NCBI GenBank assembly: GCA_025361125.1
Contig: JANYBM010000145.1
Span: 1-54,687, forward strand
Direction of reading: 5' to 3'
Length of the DNA stretch: 54,687 nucleotides
DNA from: Holophagaceae bacterium
GTDB taxonomy: Bacteria > Acidobacteriota > Holophagae > Holophagales > Holophagaceae
The notes beneath the pieces are model-generated. The model was not told the DNA's origin and did no database searches. It saw only the letters and a program-made list of their open reading frames with translations. Positions 33,921 through 42,613 of the stretch are shown here, piece by piece. The position numbers and the translations under genes are program-made. Positions within the stretch are counted from its first letter, which is position 1. Each line of letters begins with the position of its first letter.

Positions 33921-34472
33921 TCAATTCGCTTTCATGAATTTCTCATCCGTCCCCATCAATACCCAGTCCCGGCCCTGCTTCTGGTAGGTGGCATGGCGAT
34001 CTTTGGTTTGGCCGATTTTCGCACCCGGGTACAGGGCCTCGAAAAGAGGGAATTGGGGCGTGGGCTTCGTTAGCCGGATCTGGTATGTGACGACTGAACT
34101 GTTGCCTGCGGGGGCGAGCCCCGTGGCTCTCACGAAGTCAGCTTCGGCCGCCTTCACCTGAAAACCACCCGAGGGCGCTGCCATGGCGGTTTTGGGTGCA
34201 TTGGCGTTCAGTTGGTAGGTGAATTCCTCGCGTTTGCCTTGGTCAGTGCGCTGGATGGTGAACCAGCCTGTCTTCGCTAGATTGTCATGGAGCAGTAGCA
34301 GTTTTTTATGTGGCTCGGTGCCCTTTTCCGCAGAGACCTTGGCGGGTACGGACACCATGACCAGCACTGGGTAGTCCTTCTTGATATCGCGCTCCGCTTC
34401 GCTTTTCTGCAATTTTGATGAACCGCAGGCAAGGAGGGCAAGGACTACCGATGCGAGTACGACACGACGCAT
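33921..34472 (-). CDS. Lipoprotein of unknown function
   Basis: A 183-aa protein with signal peptide MRRVVLASVVLALLACG, a clear lipobox. The mature part contains KKDYPVLVMVSVPAKV and GWFTIQRTDQGKREEFTYQL. The C-terminus has TYQKQGRDWVLMGTDEKFMK, a simple alpha/beta pattern. It resembles small envelope proteins without known function. GGAGA four bases before the ATG at 34472 supports this start rather than the one 21 bases upstream. Confidence 0.8.
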   Translation of the reverse strand: MRRVVLASVVLALLACGSSKLQKSEAERDIKKDYPVLVMVSVPAKVSAEKGTEPHKKLLLLHDNLAKTGWFTIQRTDQGKREEFTYQLNANAPKTAMAAPSGGFQVKAAEADFVRATGLAPAGNSSVVTYQIRLTKPTPQFPLFEALYPGAKIGQTKDRHATYQKQGRDWVLMGTDEKFMKAN

Positions 34473-34558
34473 GAGATCTCCATAGATTTTCAAGATAGGG
34501 TCAGGTTTGGGTTACCTATGATGTTGCAATGGCTCAGAGCGGATAGTTGATGACCGCT

Positions 34559-35194
34559 TCACCGCACCGGCTGAGGTGTGGGTGGAGGAGAGAAGTTTTT
34601 TTCTTTCACGGAGTCCAGGATCTCACCGTCCTTCACCAGGATATCGGCTGCCATGCCCAAGCCACCGGGCTCGAAATCGGTTCCCAGGCAACATAAATGG
34701 TAGTGATCAAGTTTGGTGTTGAACTTTTGACTTAATTTGCCCCGGCGGTCCGTGACGTCCTCAATGGGAACCCCCACAAAGGCACGGTAGGGAAATGGAT
34801 GACCCCAGGGTGTCAGGGGTGCGGACTCTAGGTATTCAGGTACCAAGTCCATGAGGCTGCTCGGATATTCACCTTTTTTTGTCTTATAGCGGGAAAGTGC
34901 ATCCATGACCCGTTTCAGGATGGTTCGGACTTCCTGTTGCCGCTGGACTAAATCCTTTTTTTGCAGTGCGTCAATCTGATAGATATCTTTTCGCGCTTTG
35001 GTGGCCGCTTCCGAATCTGGGAATTGCCTGACAAGCTCTTCCATCATCAGCCGGGCTGCATCCCCTCGGCCAGACTGGTTTTTTTGCAATGCATCCTCGT
35101 AAAGCTGGGTTGGTAGCCGCGGGTCAGTGCTACTGCTGCAACCCAGGGTCAGCAGCAACAGGGCAGGCAGGATATACGAAAGTTTTGGTGACAT
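34559..35194 (-). CDS. Lipoprotein with GspG-like C-terminal region
   Basis: About 211 aa. The signal ALLLLTLGCSSS carries a lipobox. Residues about 25-75 form a TPR-like helical repeat (LYEDALQKNQSGRGDAARLMMEELV-type). The C-terminal part (about 95-190) resembles the globular part of type II secretion major pseudopilins: GEYPSSLMDLVP, then APLTPWGHPFPYR, then a GTDFEPGG segment. The prepilin helix itself is absent, replaced by the lipoprotein signal. Role unknown; it may be a secretion-associated periplasmic protein. Start position is fair. Confidence 0.72.
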   Translation of the reverse strand: MSPKLSYILPALLLLTLGCSSSTDPRLPTQLYEDALQKNQSGRGDAARLMMEELVRQFPDSEAATKARKDIYQIDALQKKDLVQRQQEVRTILKRVMDALSRYKTKKGEYPSSLMDLVPEYLESAPLTPWGHPFPYRAFVGVPIEDVTDRRGKLSQKFNTKLDHYHLCCLGTDFEPGGLGMAADILVKDGEILDSVKEKNFSPPPTPQPVR

Positions 35195-35341
35195 GGCGCA
35201 TTCAGCATACGGTGGGCACCGCTTCATGGCAATTACTGCAGGTGCCACCCTCGATTCCTAGTGGGCTCCAGGCTTCACCCGCATAGGTACCCTAATCCGA
35301 ATCCCATCAAGTCACCCAAGGAAGATAGGATTGGAGGCAGA

Positions 35342-35372
35342 CCTTGTGGTCGGGCTTTGTCCGACAACAAGG
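35342..35372. repeat. Hairpin upstream of udk
   Basis: CCTTGTGGTCGG (35342-35353) pairs with CCGACAACAAGG (35361-35372) at 11 of 12 positions around a 7-base loop. It lies in the spacer between the divergent lipoprotein gene and udk. It is about 75 bases upstream of the udk start, so it would be in the 5' leader if transcription begins before it. Downstream are G- and C-rich words (AGCAGGCG twice). It may be a small interspersed repeat or a leader structure. Confidence 0.55.
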
Positions 35373-35444
35373 AAGGAGTCCCGGGGGGGACGTAGCAGGC
35401 GAAGCGAGCAGGCGCTCCTCCCCGGAAACAAATCTGGGGGCGCA

Positions 35445-36116
35445 ATGCAGGATCATCCATGGTTGGTTGGCATCGTAGGGGGATCTGGCAGCGGGAAAAC
35501 GTCTGTGGCCAATGAACTGGTGCGGCGTATTCGAAAGGGCAGCGCCAGCTCCGGGGCGGGAGCGGGCTTCGGCTCTCTGTTACTGGATATGGACGCCTAC
35601 TACGCGCCACTGGATATTGTGAAAGCACGCTTCGGCAGCAATTCCATCAATTGGGACCATCCTCATGCATTTGATCTGGAATTGATGGCGGCCCACATGG
35701 CGGCGCTCCATCGCAATGAGCCTATCCGTAAGCCCATGTATGATTTTTCCATCAGTGATCGAACCGGTTTTGGTCCGCCGCTTCCATCCCAACCCGTGGT
35801 GATTCTGGAAGGCCTGTTGCTCTTCGCGCTGCCTGAGTTGCGGGAACAATTGGATGTGAAGATTTTCGTAGATACGGATGCCGATATTCGCATCCTGCGC
35901 CGCATCCGCCGGGACACCAAAGAACGAGGTCGAAGCCTGGAAAGCGTGATGGAACAGTACGAGCAGAGCGTGCGACCCATGCACTTGGAATTCGTTGAAC
36001 CCAGCAAACGGTGGGCGGACCTCATCGTGCCCACGGGGGTGGAAAACCGCCGGGCCCTGGAGATGATCACGCATCACATTCTGGGACGCATGCAGTCGGT
36101 GGCGGAGAAGGGCTGA
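35445..36116 (+). CDS. udk: Uridine kinase
   Basis: Uridine/cytidine kinase of the P-loop family, 223 aa. The Walker A motif is GGSGSGKTSVANE (about residues 12-24). Other features are the DMDAYYAPLD segment, NWDHPHAFD, VVILEGLLLFALPEL, FVDTDADIRILRRIRRD and the C-terminal VEPSKRWADLIVPTG. I chose the ATG at 35445 because it directly precedes the Walker A motif; GGGGG lies just upstream. It is followed after 1 bp by the NUDIX gene. Confidence 0.93.
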   Translation: MQDHPWLVGIVGGSGSGKTSVANELVRRIRKGSASSGAGAGFGSLLLDMDAYYAPLDIVKARFGSNSINWDHPHAFDLELMAAHMAALHRNEPIRKPMYDFSISDRTGFGPPLPSQPVVILEGLLLFALPELREQLDVKIFVDTDADIRILRRIRRDTKERGRSLESVMEQYEQSVRPMHLEFVEPSKRWADLIVPTGVENRRALEMITHHILGRMQSVAEKG

Positions 36117-36117
36117 A

Positions 36118-36729
36118 ATGAGGCTCCTGGCCCAGCATTCCGAAGGCTTTGACCCTGGCGAACCCTGGATCGAAGGGGACGTGACCACCAGGCAGGACTC
36201 GAGGCTTTTCACCCAAATGGTGGCTCGGCGCACCTCGCCCCATACCGGACGGGAGCACGCCTTCTACCGATTACAGGGACCGGATTGGGTGAATGTCATC
36301 GCTTTCACGAAGGAACTGGAACTGCTCGTGGTGGAGCAGTACCGGCATGGCATCAATGAAGCCACCTTGGAAATCCCCGGGGGGTGTTGCGATCCCGGTG
36401 AAGGTCCACTGGAATCAGCCCAGCGCGAACTGCTCGAAGAATCAGGCTTCAGCACTGATGCCTGGATTTCGCTGGGAAGCTGTACACCCAATCCAGCCAC
36501 CCAGACGAACCGGGCCCACACCTACCTGGCCTTGAACTGCGAGGCCACGGCAGACCTGCAACTCGACTCCGCCGAGGAACTCCAGGTCTGGGCCTCTTCC
36601 TGGAAGGAATGGGAGGAATGTCTTCGCAGCGGCAAGATCCATCACGCGCTCGTGCTTACAGCCTTTTTGAGGCTGAGTTACTGGGAAGGCTGGCCGGATT
36701 TGAGGGCGCGACTGTTGGCATTAAGTTAA
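36118..36729 (+). CDS. NUDIX hydrolase, ADP-ribose pyrophosphatase-like
   Basis: A 203-aa NUDIX protein. The signature [24 protein letters not shown] fits GX5EX7REUXEEXGU exactly. The preceding beta-region [18 protein letters not shown] is typical of ADP-sugar pyrophosphatases. It starts 1 bp after udk, so the two form an operon with a nucleotide-metabolism theme. The exact substrate (ADP-ribose or another nucleotide sugar) is inferred. Confidence 0.9.
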   Translation: MRLLAQHSEGFDPGEPWIEGDVTTRQDSRLFTQMVARRTSPHTGREHAFYRLQGPDWVNVIAFTKELELLVVEQYRHGINEATLEIPGGCCDPGEGPLESAQRELLEESGFSTDAWISLGSCTPNPATQTNRAHTYLALNCEATADLQLDSAEELQVWASSWKEWEECLRSGKIHHALVLTAFLRLSYWEGWPDLRARLLALS

Positions 36730-36766
36730 CAAACCTGAAAGGTCATCCATTTTTTTCGAGGTTTTT

Positions 36767-37954
36767 ATGAATTCCGATTTCCTGGACCATCTCCGCACCG
36801 AAACCGAAAAGCTTCGTGAGGCAGGGCTCTTCAAAAGTGAGCGGGTCATCACCTCGCCGCAAAGCGCACGCATCACCGCCAACGGCAGGCCCGTAATGAA
36901 TCTTTGCGCGAACAATTATCTAGGCCTTTCCAATCACCCTAATCTCATCGCGGCCAGCAAGAAGGGATTGGATTCTCATGGTTTCGGGATGTCGTCGGTG
37001 CGCTTCATCTGCGGCACCCAGGACATCCACAAGGAGCTGGAATCTGGACTCAGCGCCTTTCTCGGCATGGAAGACACACAACTCTATTCGAGCTGTTTTG
37101 ATGCCAATGGTGGCGTATTCGAAGCCTTACTAGGCGAGGAAGATGCGCTCATCAGCGACGCGCTCAACCACGCTTCGATCATCGACGGCATCCGCCTTTC
37201 CAAGGCGCAGCGCTACCGCTACGCCAACTCCGACATGGCGGACCTCGAAGCGAAGTTGAAGGAAGCCGGCGGTGCCCGCTTCAAGCTCGTGGTCACCGAT
37301 GGCGTGTTCTCCATGGATGGCTACATCGCCAAACTTCCCGCCATCTGCGACCTTGCGGAAAAACATGGGGCCATGGTGATGGTGGACGATAGCCATGCGG
37401 TGGGTTTCATGGGTGAGAAAGGCCGCGGCACCCACGAGCACTGCGGCGTCATGGGCCGCGTGGATATCCTCAGCGGCACGCTGGGCAAGGCCCTGGGCGG
37501 CGCCAGCGGCGGCTACATCTCCTCGAAAAAAGAAGTTGTCGAATGGCTGCGGCAGAAGGCGCGTCCCTATCTCTTCTCCAATTCTCTTGCCCCGGCCATT
37601 ACTGCGGCAAGCATCGCAGCGCTGGATCTGCTGGCCGACGGCGACAATCTACGGAATTGTCTCCGGGCCAACGCCGCGCACTTTCGCGCAGGCATGAGCA
37701 AGCTGGGATTCCGCCTGCTGCCAGGGGAGCATCCCATCATCCCCGTCATGCTGGGAGACGCCGCTCTGGCTCAAGCCATGGCTAACGCACTGCTCGAAGA
37801 AGGTGTCTACGTCATTGGCTTCTTCTTCCCCGTTGTGCCCAAAGGCCAGGCTAGAATCCGCACACAAATGAGCGCCGGGCACTCAACCGCAGATCTGGAT
37901 TTTGCGATTGCGGCATTCGAAAAAGTGGGGCGGGAGTTGGGAGTGATCCACTAA
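36767..37954 (+). CDS. kbl: Glycine C-acetyltransferase (2-amino-3-ketobutyrate CoA ligase)
   Basis: Kbl cleaves 2-amino-3-ketobutyrate with CoA into glycine and acetyl-CoA. It completes threonine breakdown begun by Tdh. The 395-aa protein has the alpha-oxoamine synthase fold. PLP-binding Lys241 lies in [17 protein letters not shown], and [27 protein letters not shown] and [11 protein letters not shown] are as in the family. It sits directly before tdh with a 106-bp gap. Family members such as BioF share the fold; the tdh neighbour decides for Kbl. Confidence 0.95.
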   Translation: MNSDFLDHLRTETEKLREAGLFKSERVITSPQSARITANGRPVMNLCANNYLGLSNHPNLIAASKKGLDSHGFGMSSVRFICGTQDIHKELESGLSAFLGMEDTQLYSSCFDANGGVFEALLGEEDALISDALNHASIIDGIRLSKAQRYRYANSDMADLEAKLKEAGGARFKLVVTDGVFSMDGYIAKLPAICDLAEKHGAMVMVDDSHAVGFMGEKGRGTHEHCGVMGRVDILSGTLGKALGGASGGYISSKKEVVEWLRQKARPYLFSNSLAPAITAASIAALDLLADGDNLRNCLRANAAHFRAGMSKLGFRLLPGEHPIIPVMLGDAALAQAMANALLEEGVYVIGFFFPVVPKGQARIRTQMSAGHSTADLDFAIAAFEKVGRELGVIH

Positions 37955-38060
37955 CAAAAATTGGAATCGAGAGTGACGCGAATAAAATACATGTTTTCAA
38001 TTCGCGGCCATTTCGAGTCATTCCCGATCAACAAGAGATGATTTCATTGCGGAGGTACTC

Positions 38061-39095
38061 ATGAAAGCCCTCATCAAACTGAAGCAAGAAGAAGGCATCT
38101 GGATCACCACGGAGGCACCCGTTCCCATGGTTGGTGTGCACGACGTGATGATCCGCATCCACAAGTCGGCGATCTGCGGCACGGACGTGCACATCTACAA
38201 TTGGGACGAGTGGAGCCAGAAGACGATTCCCGTGCCTATGATCGTGGGCCATGAGTATTTCGGTATCGTGGAAAGAATTGGCATCGAGGTGGACGCCTTC
38301 AAGCCTGGCGACCGGGTGAGCGGCGAAGGGCACCTCACTTGCGGATTCTGCCGCAACTGTCGGGCGGGCAAGCGCCACCTGTGCCGCAACACCAAGGGGG
38401 TGGGCGTGAATCGACCAGGCTCCTTCGCGGAATACCTGGTGATTGACGCGGAAAACGTCTATCACATTCCTGACAACATCTCCGATGAAATGGCTTCTAT
38501 TTTCGATCCGTATGGCAATGCCACACACACCGCCCTGAGCTTTGACCTGGTCGGGGAGGATGTTCTCATCACCGGCGCAGGCCCCATCGGCGTCATGGCT
38601 GCGGCCATCGCGAAGCACGTTGGTGCGAGGCATGTGGTCATCACGGATGTGAATGATTACCGGCTGGACCTGGCAAAGAAAATGGGCGCCACGGCGACGG
38701 TAAATGTACTGAATCAGGATCTAAAACAGGTGATGCAGAACCTTGGTATGACCGAAGGCTTCGATGTGGGTATGGAGATGAGCGGAAATGCCACCGCCTT
38801 TAAACAAATGCTCGATGTCATGAACCATGGCGGCAAGATCGCCATGCTCGGCATCATGCCCGGCGAACAGGCAATTGATTGGGGCAAGGTGGTATTCAAA
38901 GGATTGTTGGTGAAGGGCGTGTATGGAAGGGAGATGTTTGAGACGTGGTACAAAATGGTGGCCATGCTGCAAAGCGGTCTGGACCTCAGTCCGATCATCA
39001 CGCACCGCTTCAGCATTGATGATTTCCAGAAGGGTTTCGACGCCATGCGTAGCGGACAAAGCGGCAAGGTTGTGCTGGATTGGGGCGTCCGCTAG
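38061..39095 (+). CDS. tdh: L-threonine 3-dehydrogenase
   Basis: Tdh oxidises threonine to 2-amino-3-ketobutyrate with NAD. The 344-aa zinc-dependent medium-chain dehydrogenase has catalytic-zinc ligands Cys39 and His64-Glu65 and structural-zinc Cys94, Cys97, Cys100 and Cys108. The nucleotide-binding glycines are in [16 protein letters not shown] consensus GGAGG precedes the ATG at 38061. It overlaps the next gene by one base. Confidence 0.96.
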   Translation: MKALIKLKQEEGIWITTEAPVPMVGVHDVMIRIHKSAICGTDVHIYNWDEWSQKTIPVPMIVGHEYFGIVERIGIEVDAFKPGDRVSGEGHLTCGFCRNCRAGKRHLCRNTKGVGVNRPGSFAEYLVIDAENVYHIPDNISDEMASIFDPYGNATHTALSFDLVGEDVLITGAGPIGVMAAAIAKHVGARHVVITDVNDYRLDLAKKMGATATVNVLNQDLKQVMQNLGMTEGFDVGMEMSGNATAFKQMLDVMNHGGKIAMLGIMPGEQAIDWGKVVFKGLLVKGVYGREMFETWYKMVAMLQSGLDLSPIITHRFSIDDFQKGFDAMRSGQSGKVVLDWGVR

Positions 39096-40012
39096 TGCTC
39101 ACGAAATCGGATATCGAGACCGCACGCATACGCATCGCTCCGTTCATCCGTTTAACACCCATGTTGGAGGTGCTTTTACCCACACCCTCAGGCTCTTTGC
39201 CGGTGATATTGAAGCTGGAAAACTTGCAGGTGACGGGTTCCTTCAAGCCTCGCGGCGCGTTCAATTCCCTGTTGCAAATCAAAAGCGAAAACGTCATTGC
39301 CCTCTCGGGCGGCAATCATGGGCTGGCGGTGGCCCATGCTTCGAAAGTGTTGAATAAACAAGCAGTGATCTTTGTGCCCAAGAGCGCCGCGGCTACCAAG
39401 GTGGTGGCTATGAAACTCACTGGCGCGGACGTTCGCCAATTGGGCGATGTGCCTGCGGATGTTTTTCACGCGGCGGAAACTCTCGTGCGTGAAACCGGCT
39501 GGCCCCTGGTCCATCCCTATGATCAGGAACCGACGCTGGCCGGGCAGGGCACCCTCGGCTTGGAGTTGCTGGAACAGGCCCCCCAAATCCGCCATTGGCT
39601 ATTGGCGGTGGGGGGTGGTGGTTTTCCCGCGGCAGTGGCTCTCGCCATGGCAGGCACTGCCGAAGTCATTCCCATCGAGTCAGAGGGCTGTCCTGGGCTG
39701 TTCGAGGCTCAAAAAGCCGGACATCCGGTAGCCGTGAAAGCCGAGGGCATCGCGCGCAATTCACTAGGTGCCCCCAGCATCGGGTCGCTGCCCTGGGAGA
39801 TCATGAAGGATCGAGTCGGTCCCACGATCCTTGTCAGTGAGGAGGCAATTCTGAATGCCCAGGCCTGGCTCTGGCGGGAGGCCAAGGTCGTCGCCGAACC
39901 TGGCGGTGCCGTGGCCCTGGCGGCCCTTTTGAGCGGCGCCTGGGCTCCTGCTGAGAAACGAGCTATCGGCGTGGTGGTATGTGGGGGCAATGCGGACTCC
40001 CTGCCAGTCTGA
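39095..40012 (+). CDS. Threonine/serine dehydratase-like PLP enzyme
   Basis: A 305-aa fold-type II PLP enzyme related to threonine dehydratase and serine racemase. The PLP Lys is in TGSFKPRGAFNS, the Gly-rich phosphate loop is AVGGGGFPAA, and the asparagine loop is SGGNHGLAVAHASK. The GTG start overlaps the tdh stop by one base, which ties it to threonine use. Deamination to 2-oxobutyrate is the likely reaction, giving a second threonine breakdown route beside Tdh/Kbl. There is no C-terminal regulatory domain, so it is not the biosynthetic IlvA form. Racemase activity cannot be excluded. Confidence 0.85.
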   Translation: MLTKSDIETARIRIAPFIRLTPMLEVLLPTPSGSLPVILKLENLQVTGSFKPRGAFNSLLQIKSENVIALSGGNHGLAVAHASKVLNKQAVIFVPKSAAATKVVAMKLTGADVRQLGDVPADVFHAAETLVRETGWPLVHPYDQEPTLAGQGTLGLELLEQAPQIRHWLLAVGGGGFPAAVALAMAGTAEVIPIESEGCPGLFEAQKAGHPVAVKAEGIARNSLGAPSIGSLPWEIMKDRVGPTILVSEEAILNAQAWLWREAKVVAEPGGAVALAALLSGAWAPAEKRAIGVVVCGGNADSLPV

Positions 40013-40057
40013 GTTAGCCTGAAGAGCTACAAGGACATCAAATTGCAGGCGGATGCA

Positions 40058-41281
40058 ATGAATGACACCCCAACTCCTTCCCAAGATTCCCGCATCGCCT
40101 TTTGCTTGGAGATAGGTAAGGCGCTGCACAGCTTTGGGACTCCCGCGCATCGCTTCGAGGAGGCCATGCAGCGGCTCGTGGCCTCACTGGGGCTCGAAGG
40201 GGATTTTCTGGCCCATCCCACCGCCTTTTTTGCAGAGTTGCGGAGTGGTACCCGGCGGGAGGTCTTCATCGTGCGGGCGGAACCCGGCGAGACCGATCTG
40301 GAAAAACTGGTAAGCATCCAGGCCCTCGTGAAGGAAGTCATCAAAGGGGACCTGCCCATCGAAGAGGCCGCGGCGCGGGTTCAGGAGATCGTGGCCCGGG
40401 CACCGCGATTCGGCCGGGCGCTGGTGGCGGCAAGTTTCGGGCTGTCCAGCGCCATGGCCGCGCGTTTCTTTGGTGGTGGGTGGCGGGAGATGCTGCTCTC
40501 GGCGTTGCTCGGGCTGCTCATTTGTCTGCTGGGGTTCTGGACTTCTAAGCAGCATCATCTGGCCCAGGTGCTGGTCCTGCTGGCTGCGACACTTGCGGGT
40601 TTCGGTGGTGTGTTGGCAGCCCACTTCATCCCGCATACCGCGGCCTTCACCATCACCCTCGCCGGCATCGTCATCCTGCTGCCGGGGCTGAAACTCACCG
40701 TGGCGTTGCGTGAAGTGGCCACGGGCAACCTCGTGGCCGGTTCGGCTCGTCTGGTGGACGCAGTCATGGTCTTGATGATGCTTGCCTTTGGCGTGGCACT
40801 GGGACGCCAGATCGCCATGCAGTTCGCTTCAGCCTTCCGGGAATCTCCTTCGATCCCCATGGCGGGCTGGACCGAGTGGGTGGCCCTGCTTGCGGCACCG
40901 CTGGCCTATGTGGTGCTGTTCCAGGCACGGAAACGCGATTTCGGCTGGATCCTACTGGCGAGCCTCGTGGCCTTCGTGTCCTCGCGCCTTGGCTCTGCAT
41001 GGCTGGGCCCGGAGCTGGGTGCCGGCCTGGGCGCCATGGCCCTGGGCATCACCGCCAACCTGTTCGGCCGCAAGACGCGCCTGCCCAACCAGATCATGGA
41101 ACTTCCGGGCCTCCTATTGCTGGTGCCGGGCTCCATCGGCTTTCGTGGGCTGGCCTTTCTCACCATGGGGGAAACCGAAGTGGGCCTTCAGACCGCCTTC
41201 CGTATGGTCTTTCTGGCGGTGGCCTTGGTGATGGGGCTGAGCCTGGCCAACGCGCTGGTAAGGCCACGCAAGGGGCTGTGA
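40058..41281 (+). CDS. Threonine/serine exporter, ThrE family
   Basis: A 407-aa membrane protein of the ThrE (DUF1212) family. A cytosolic N-terminal region of about 140 residues, which in ThrE resembles a hydrolase-like domain, includes ALHSFGTPAHRFEEAMQRL. It is followed by about ten membrane spans. The ThrE-typical TITLAGIVILLPGLKLTVALREVATGNLVAG-type segment is here in two blocks. I chose the ATG at 40058. Its position behind kbl, tdh and the dehydratase supports amino-acid efflux linked to threonine catabolism. The fused exporter-type halves (ThrE and DUF3815) are both present. Confidence 0.87.
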   Translation: MNDTPTPSQDSRIAFCLEIGKALHSFGTPAHRFEEAMQRLVASLGLEGDFLAHPTAFFAELRSGTRREVFIVRAEPGETDLEKLVSIQALVKEVIKGDLPIEEAAARVQEIVARAPRFGRALVAASFGLSSAMAARFFGGGWREMLLSALLGLLICLLGFWTSKQHHLAQVLVLLAATLAGFGGVLAAHFIPHTAAFTITLAGIVILLPGLKLTVALREVATGNLVAGSARLVDAVMVLMMLAFGVALGRQIAMQFASAFRESPSIPMAGWTEWVALLAAPLAYVVLFQARKRDFGWILLASLVAFVSSRLGSAWLGPELGAGLGAMALGITANLFGRKTRLPNQIMELPGLLLLVPGSIGFRGLAFLTMGETEVGLQTAFRMVFLAVALVMGLSLANALVRPRKGL

Positions 41282-41309
41282 GACTGGGCCGTGGGCTGTG
41301 GCTGGTGGA

Positions 41310-41750
41310 CTATTCGGGGAGGTCGAGGCGGAAGCCTACGCCCAACCGGTTCCAGCCATTGATGGAGAGGATGGCGAAGGTGAGCGCCACGATCTGAGGT
41401 TCCGTGAAATGATCCTTCAGCGCCTTGAAGGGCTGATCCATCTCAGGCTGGAGGGTCAACTGTGTGAGCGCCTCCGCCCAGGCGAGCGCGGCTTGTTCCT
41501 TCGGGTCGAAGAAATCTGTCTCGCGCCAGGCGGCCAACACCGTCAGGCGACGGGGTGTTTCGCCCAGCTTCAGCAGGTCTGTGCCGTGCATGTCCATGCA
41601 GTAGGCACAGCCGTTCAGCTGGGAGACCCGGAGATCAAGCAGGTCCAGCAGTTTGGGGTCGAGGCCCGCCTCACGGGTCTGTTTTGTGAGGTTGAGCTGG
41701 GCCTCGAAAAGGGCAGGGGATAGTTTCCGGTAGGACTTGGACAAGCGCAT
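41310..41750 (-). CDS. Carboxymuconolactone decarboxylase/AhpD-family protein
   Basis: A 146-aa alkylhydroperoxidase-D-like protein. The redox motif NGCAYCMDMH gives CxxC (Cys48, Cys51) followed by His55, the pattern of AhpD-type peroxidase partners. It is a small helical protein, usually assembling as trimers or hexamers. It converges on the exporter gene with only about 30 bp between. No peroxiredoxin is adjacent. Confidence 0.9.
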   Translation of the reverse strand: MRLSKSYRKLSPALFEAQLNLTKQTREAGLDPKLLDLLDLRVSQLNGCAYCMDMHGTDLLKLGETPRRLTVLAAWRETDFFDPKEQAALAWAEALTQLTLQPEMDQPFKALKDHFTEPQIVALTFAILSINGWNRLGVGFRLDLPE

Positions 41751-41828
41751 GGGTTTCCTTCTTTTGATTCAGGATGAACCCGGATGGCATGACCAGTGGA
41801 ACCAATAATGAAATGACGGTAGAGCGGG

Positions 41829-42293
41829 TTATTTCTGTTTGGCGGTGTCGGTCTTTTCTGGAACCACGTCCCACTTTCCGCGGACGTCCATGGAGAGCAC
41901 GCAATCGGCTCCAGGCTCGCACCGGGTCATGTGCTGCTTCCTGCCCTTGAACGAGAAATAGGAACCGGCCGGAAGTTTCGTCTCCTTGCCGTCAACCGTG
42001 AGCACCAGCGTTCCCGATACGACCGTACCGAAGTGGTCGGAGGAATGATGGTGCAGCGGCGCGGCGAATCCATCCTTGAACTTGAGCATGGAATGATGTG
42101 GACCCTTGGCGGGGTCACCCTGGAGAACCGCCATGCTCACGCCTGGAAAGCCGGGCACGTCGCTCCACTTGATGTCACCAGCTGCAACCAGGACAGCGGT
42201 GCCTGCCTTCTTGCCCTCTGTCGCGGTGGCCGGCGATGCGAATGCAGCGAATGCCAGCGCCAGTGTGAATACTGCCGAAATGCTCTTCCTCAT
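41829..42293 (-). CDS. Exported cupin-domain protein
   Basis: A 154-aa protein with a signal peptide (ALAFAAFASPATATEG). It is followed by one cupin domain. Metal-binding histidines lie in APLHHHSSDHFGTVVSG and a second motif in GSYFSFKGRKQHMTRC. A GAGGAGGGG site precedes the ATG. The substrate is unknown, and no partner gene is obvious. Confidence 0.85.
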   Translation of the reverse strand: MRKSISAVFTLALAFAAFASPATATEGKKAGTAVLVAAGDIKWSDVPGFPGVSMAVLQGDPAKGPHHSMLKFKDGFAAPLHHHSSDHFGTVVSGTLVLTVDGKETKLPAGSYFSFKGRKQHMTRCEPGADCVLSMDVRGKWDVVPEKTDTAKQK

Positions 42294-42613
42294 ATGACCC
42301 CTCCTCGTGGGTGTGGTGCTTTGAGAATAAGATGCTATATCAAATCAATTTTGCCATGCTGAGAATATTTTTATTTTTTCACCTGATTTCAACCGATCTA
42401 TTACCAACCTTTACATGGATTCATCCCCGTACATTTCTGGATACGCCTTCTTGGCGCATTCAAGACGTGTCCCATGGGTGAACGTTGCGGTGGAATTGTT
42501 TGAAATCCCGCACTGGAGAGGGAATTAGAAAGGTCAAGCCCCGCAATGATTTATGTTGTCGTGGGCTTCCATTTTATACCCCGGAATGGACCCATCGAAC
42601 CGGTCCGGCTGGT
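42294..42613. other. Intergenic region between cupin and phosphatase genes
   Basis: A/T-rich stretch upstream of the cupin gene, so it probably contains its promoter (minus strand, about 42310-42370). No confident -35/-10 pair is called. The remainder has loose words such as TTACATGGATTCATCCCCGT, resembling those in the 9.9-kb repeat region. No open frame with protein-like content was found. Confidence 0.45.

Noticed and set aside
42294-42400. Sigma-70 promoter for the cupin gene
   Set aside because: A/T-rich hexamers such as TTGATT and TATTCT are present, but their spacing (about 13 bp) is wrong, so no promoter was called.
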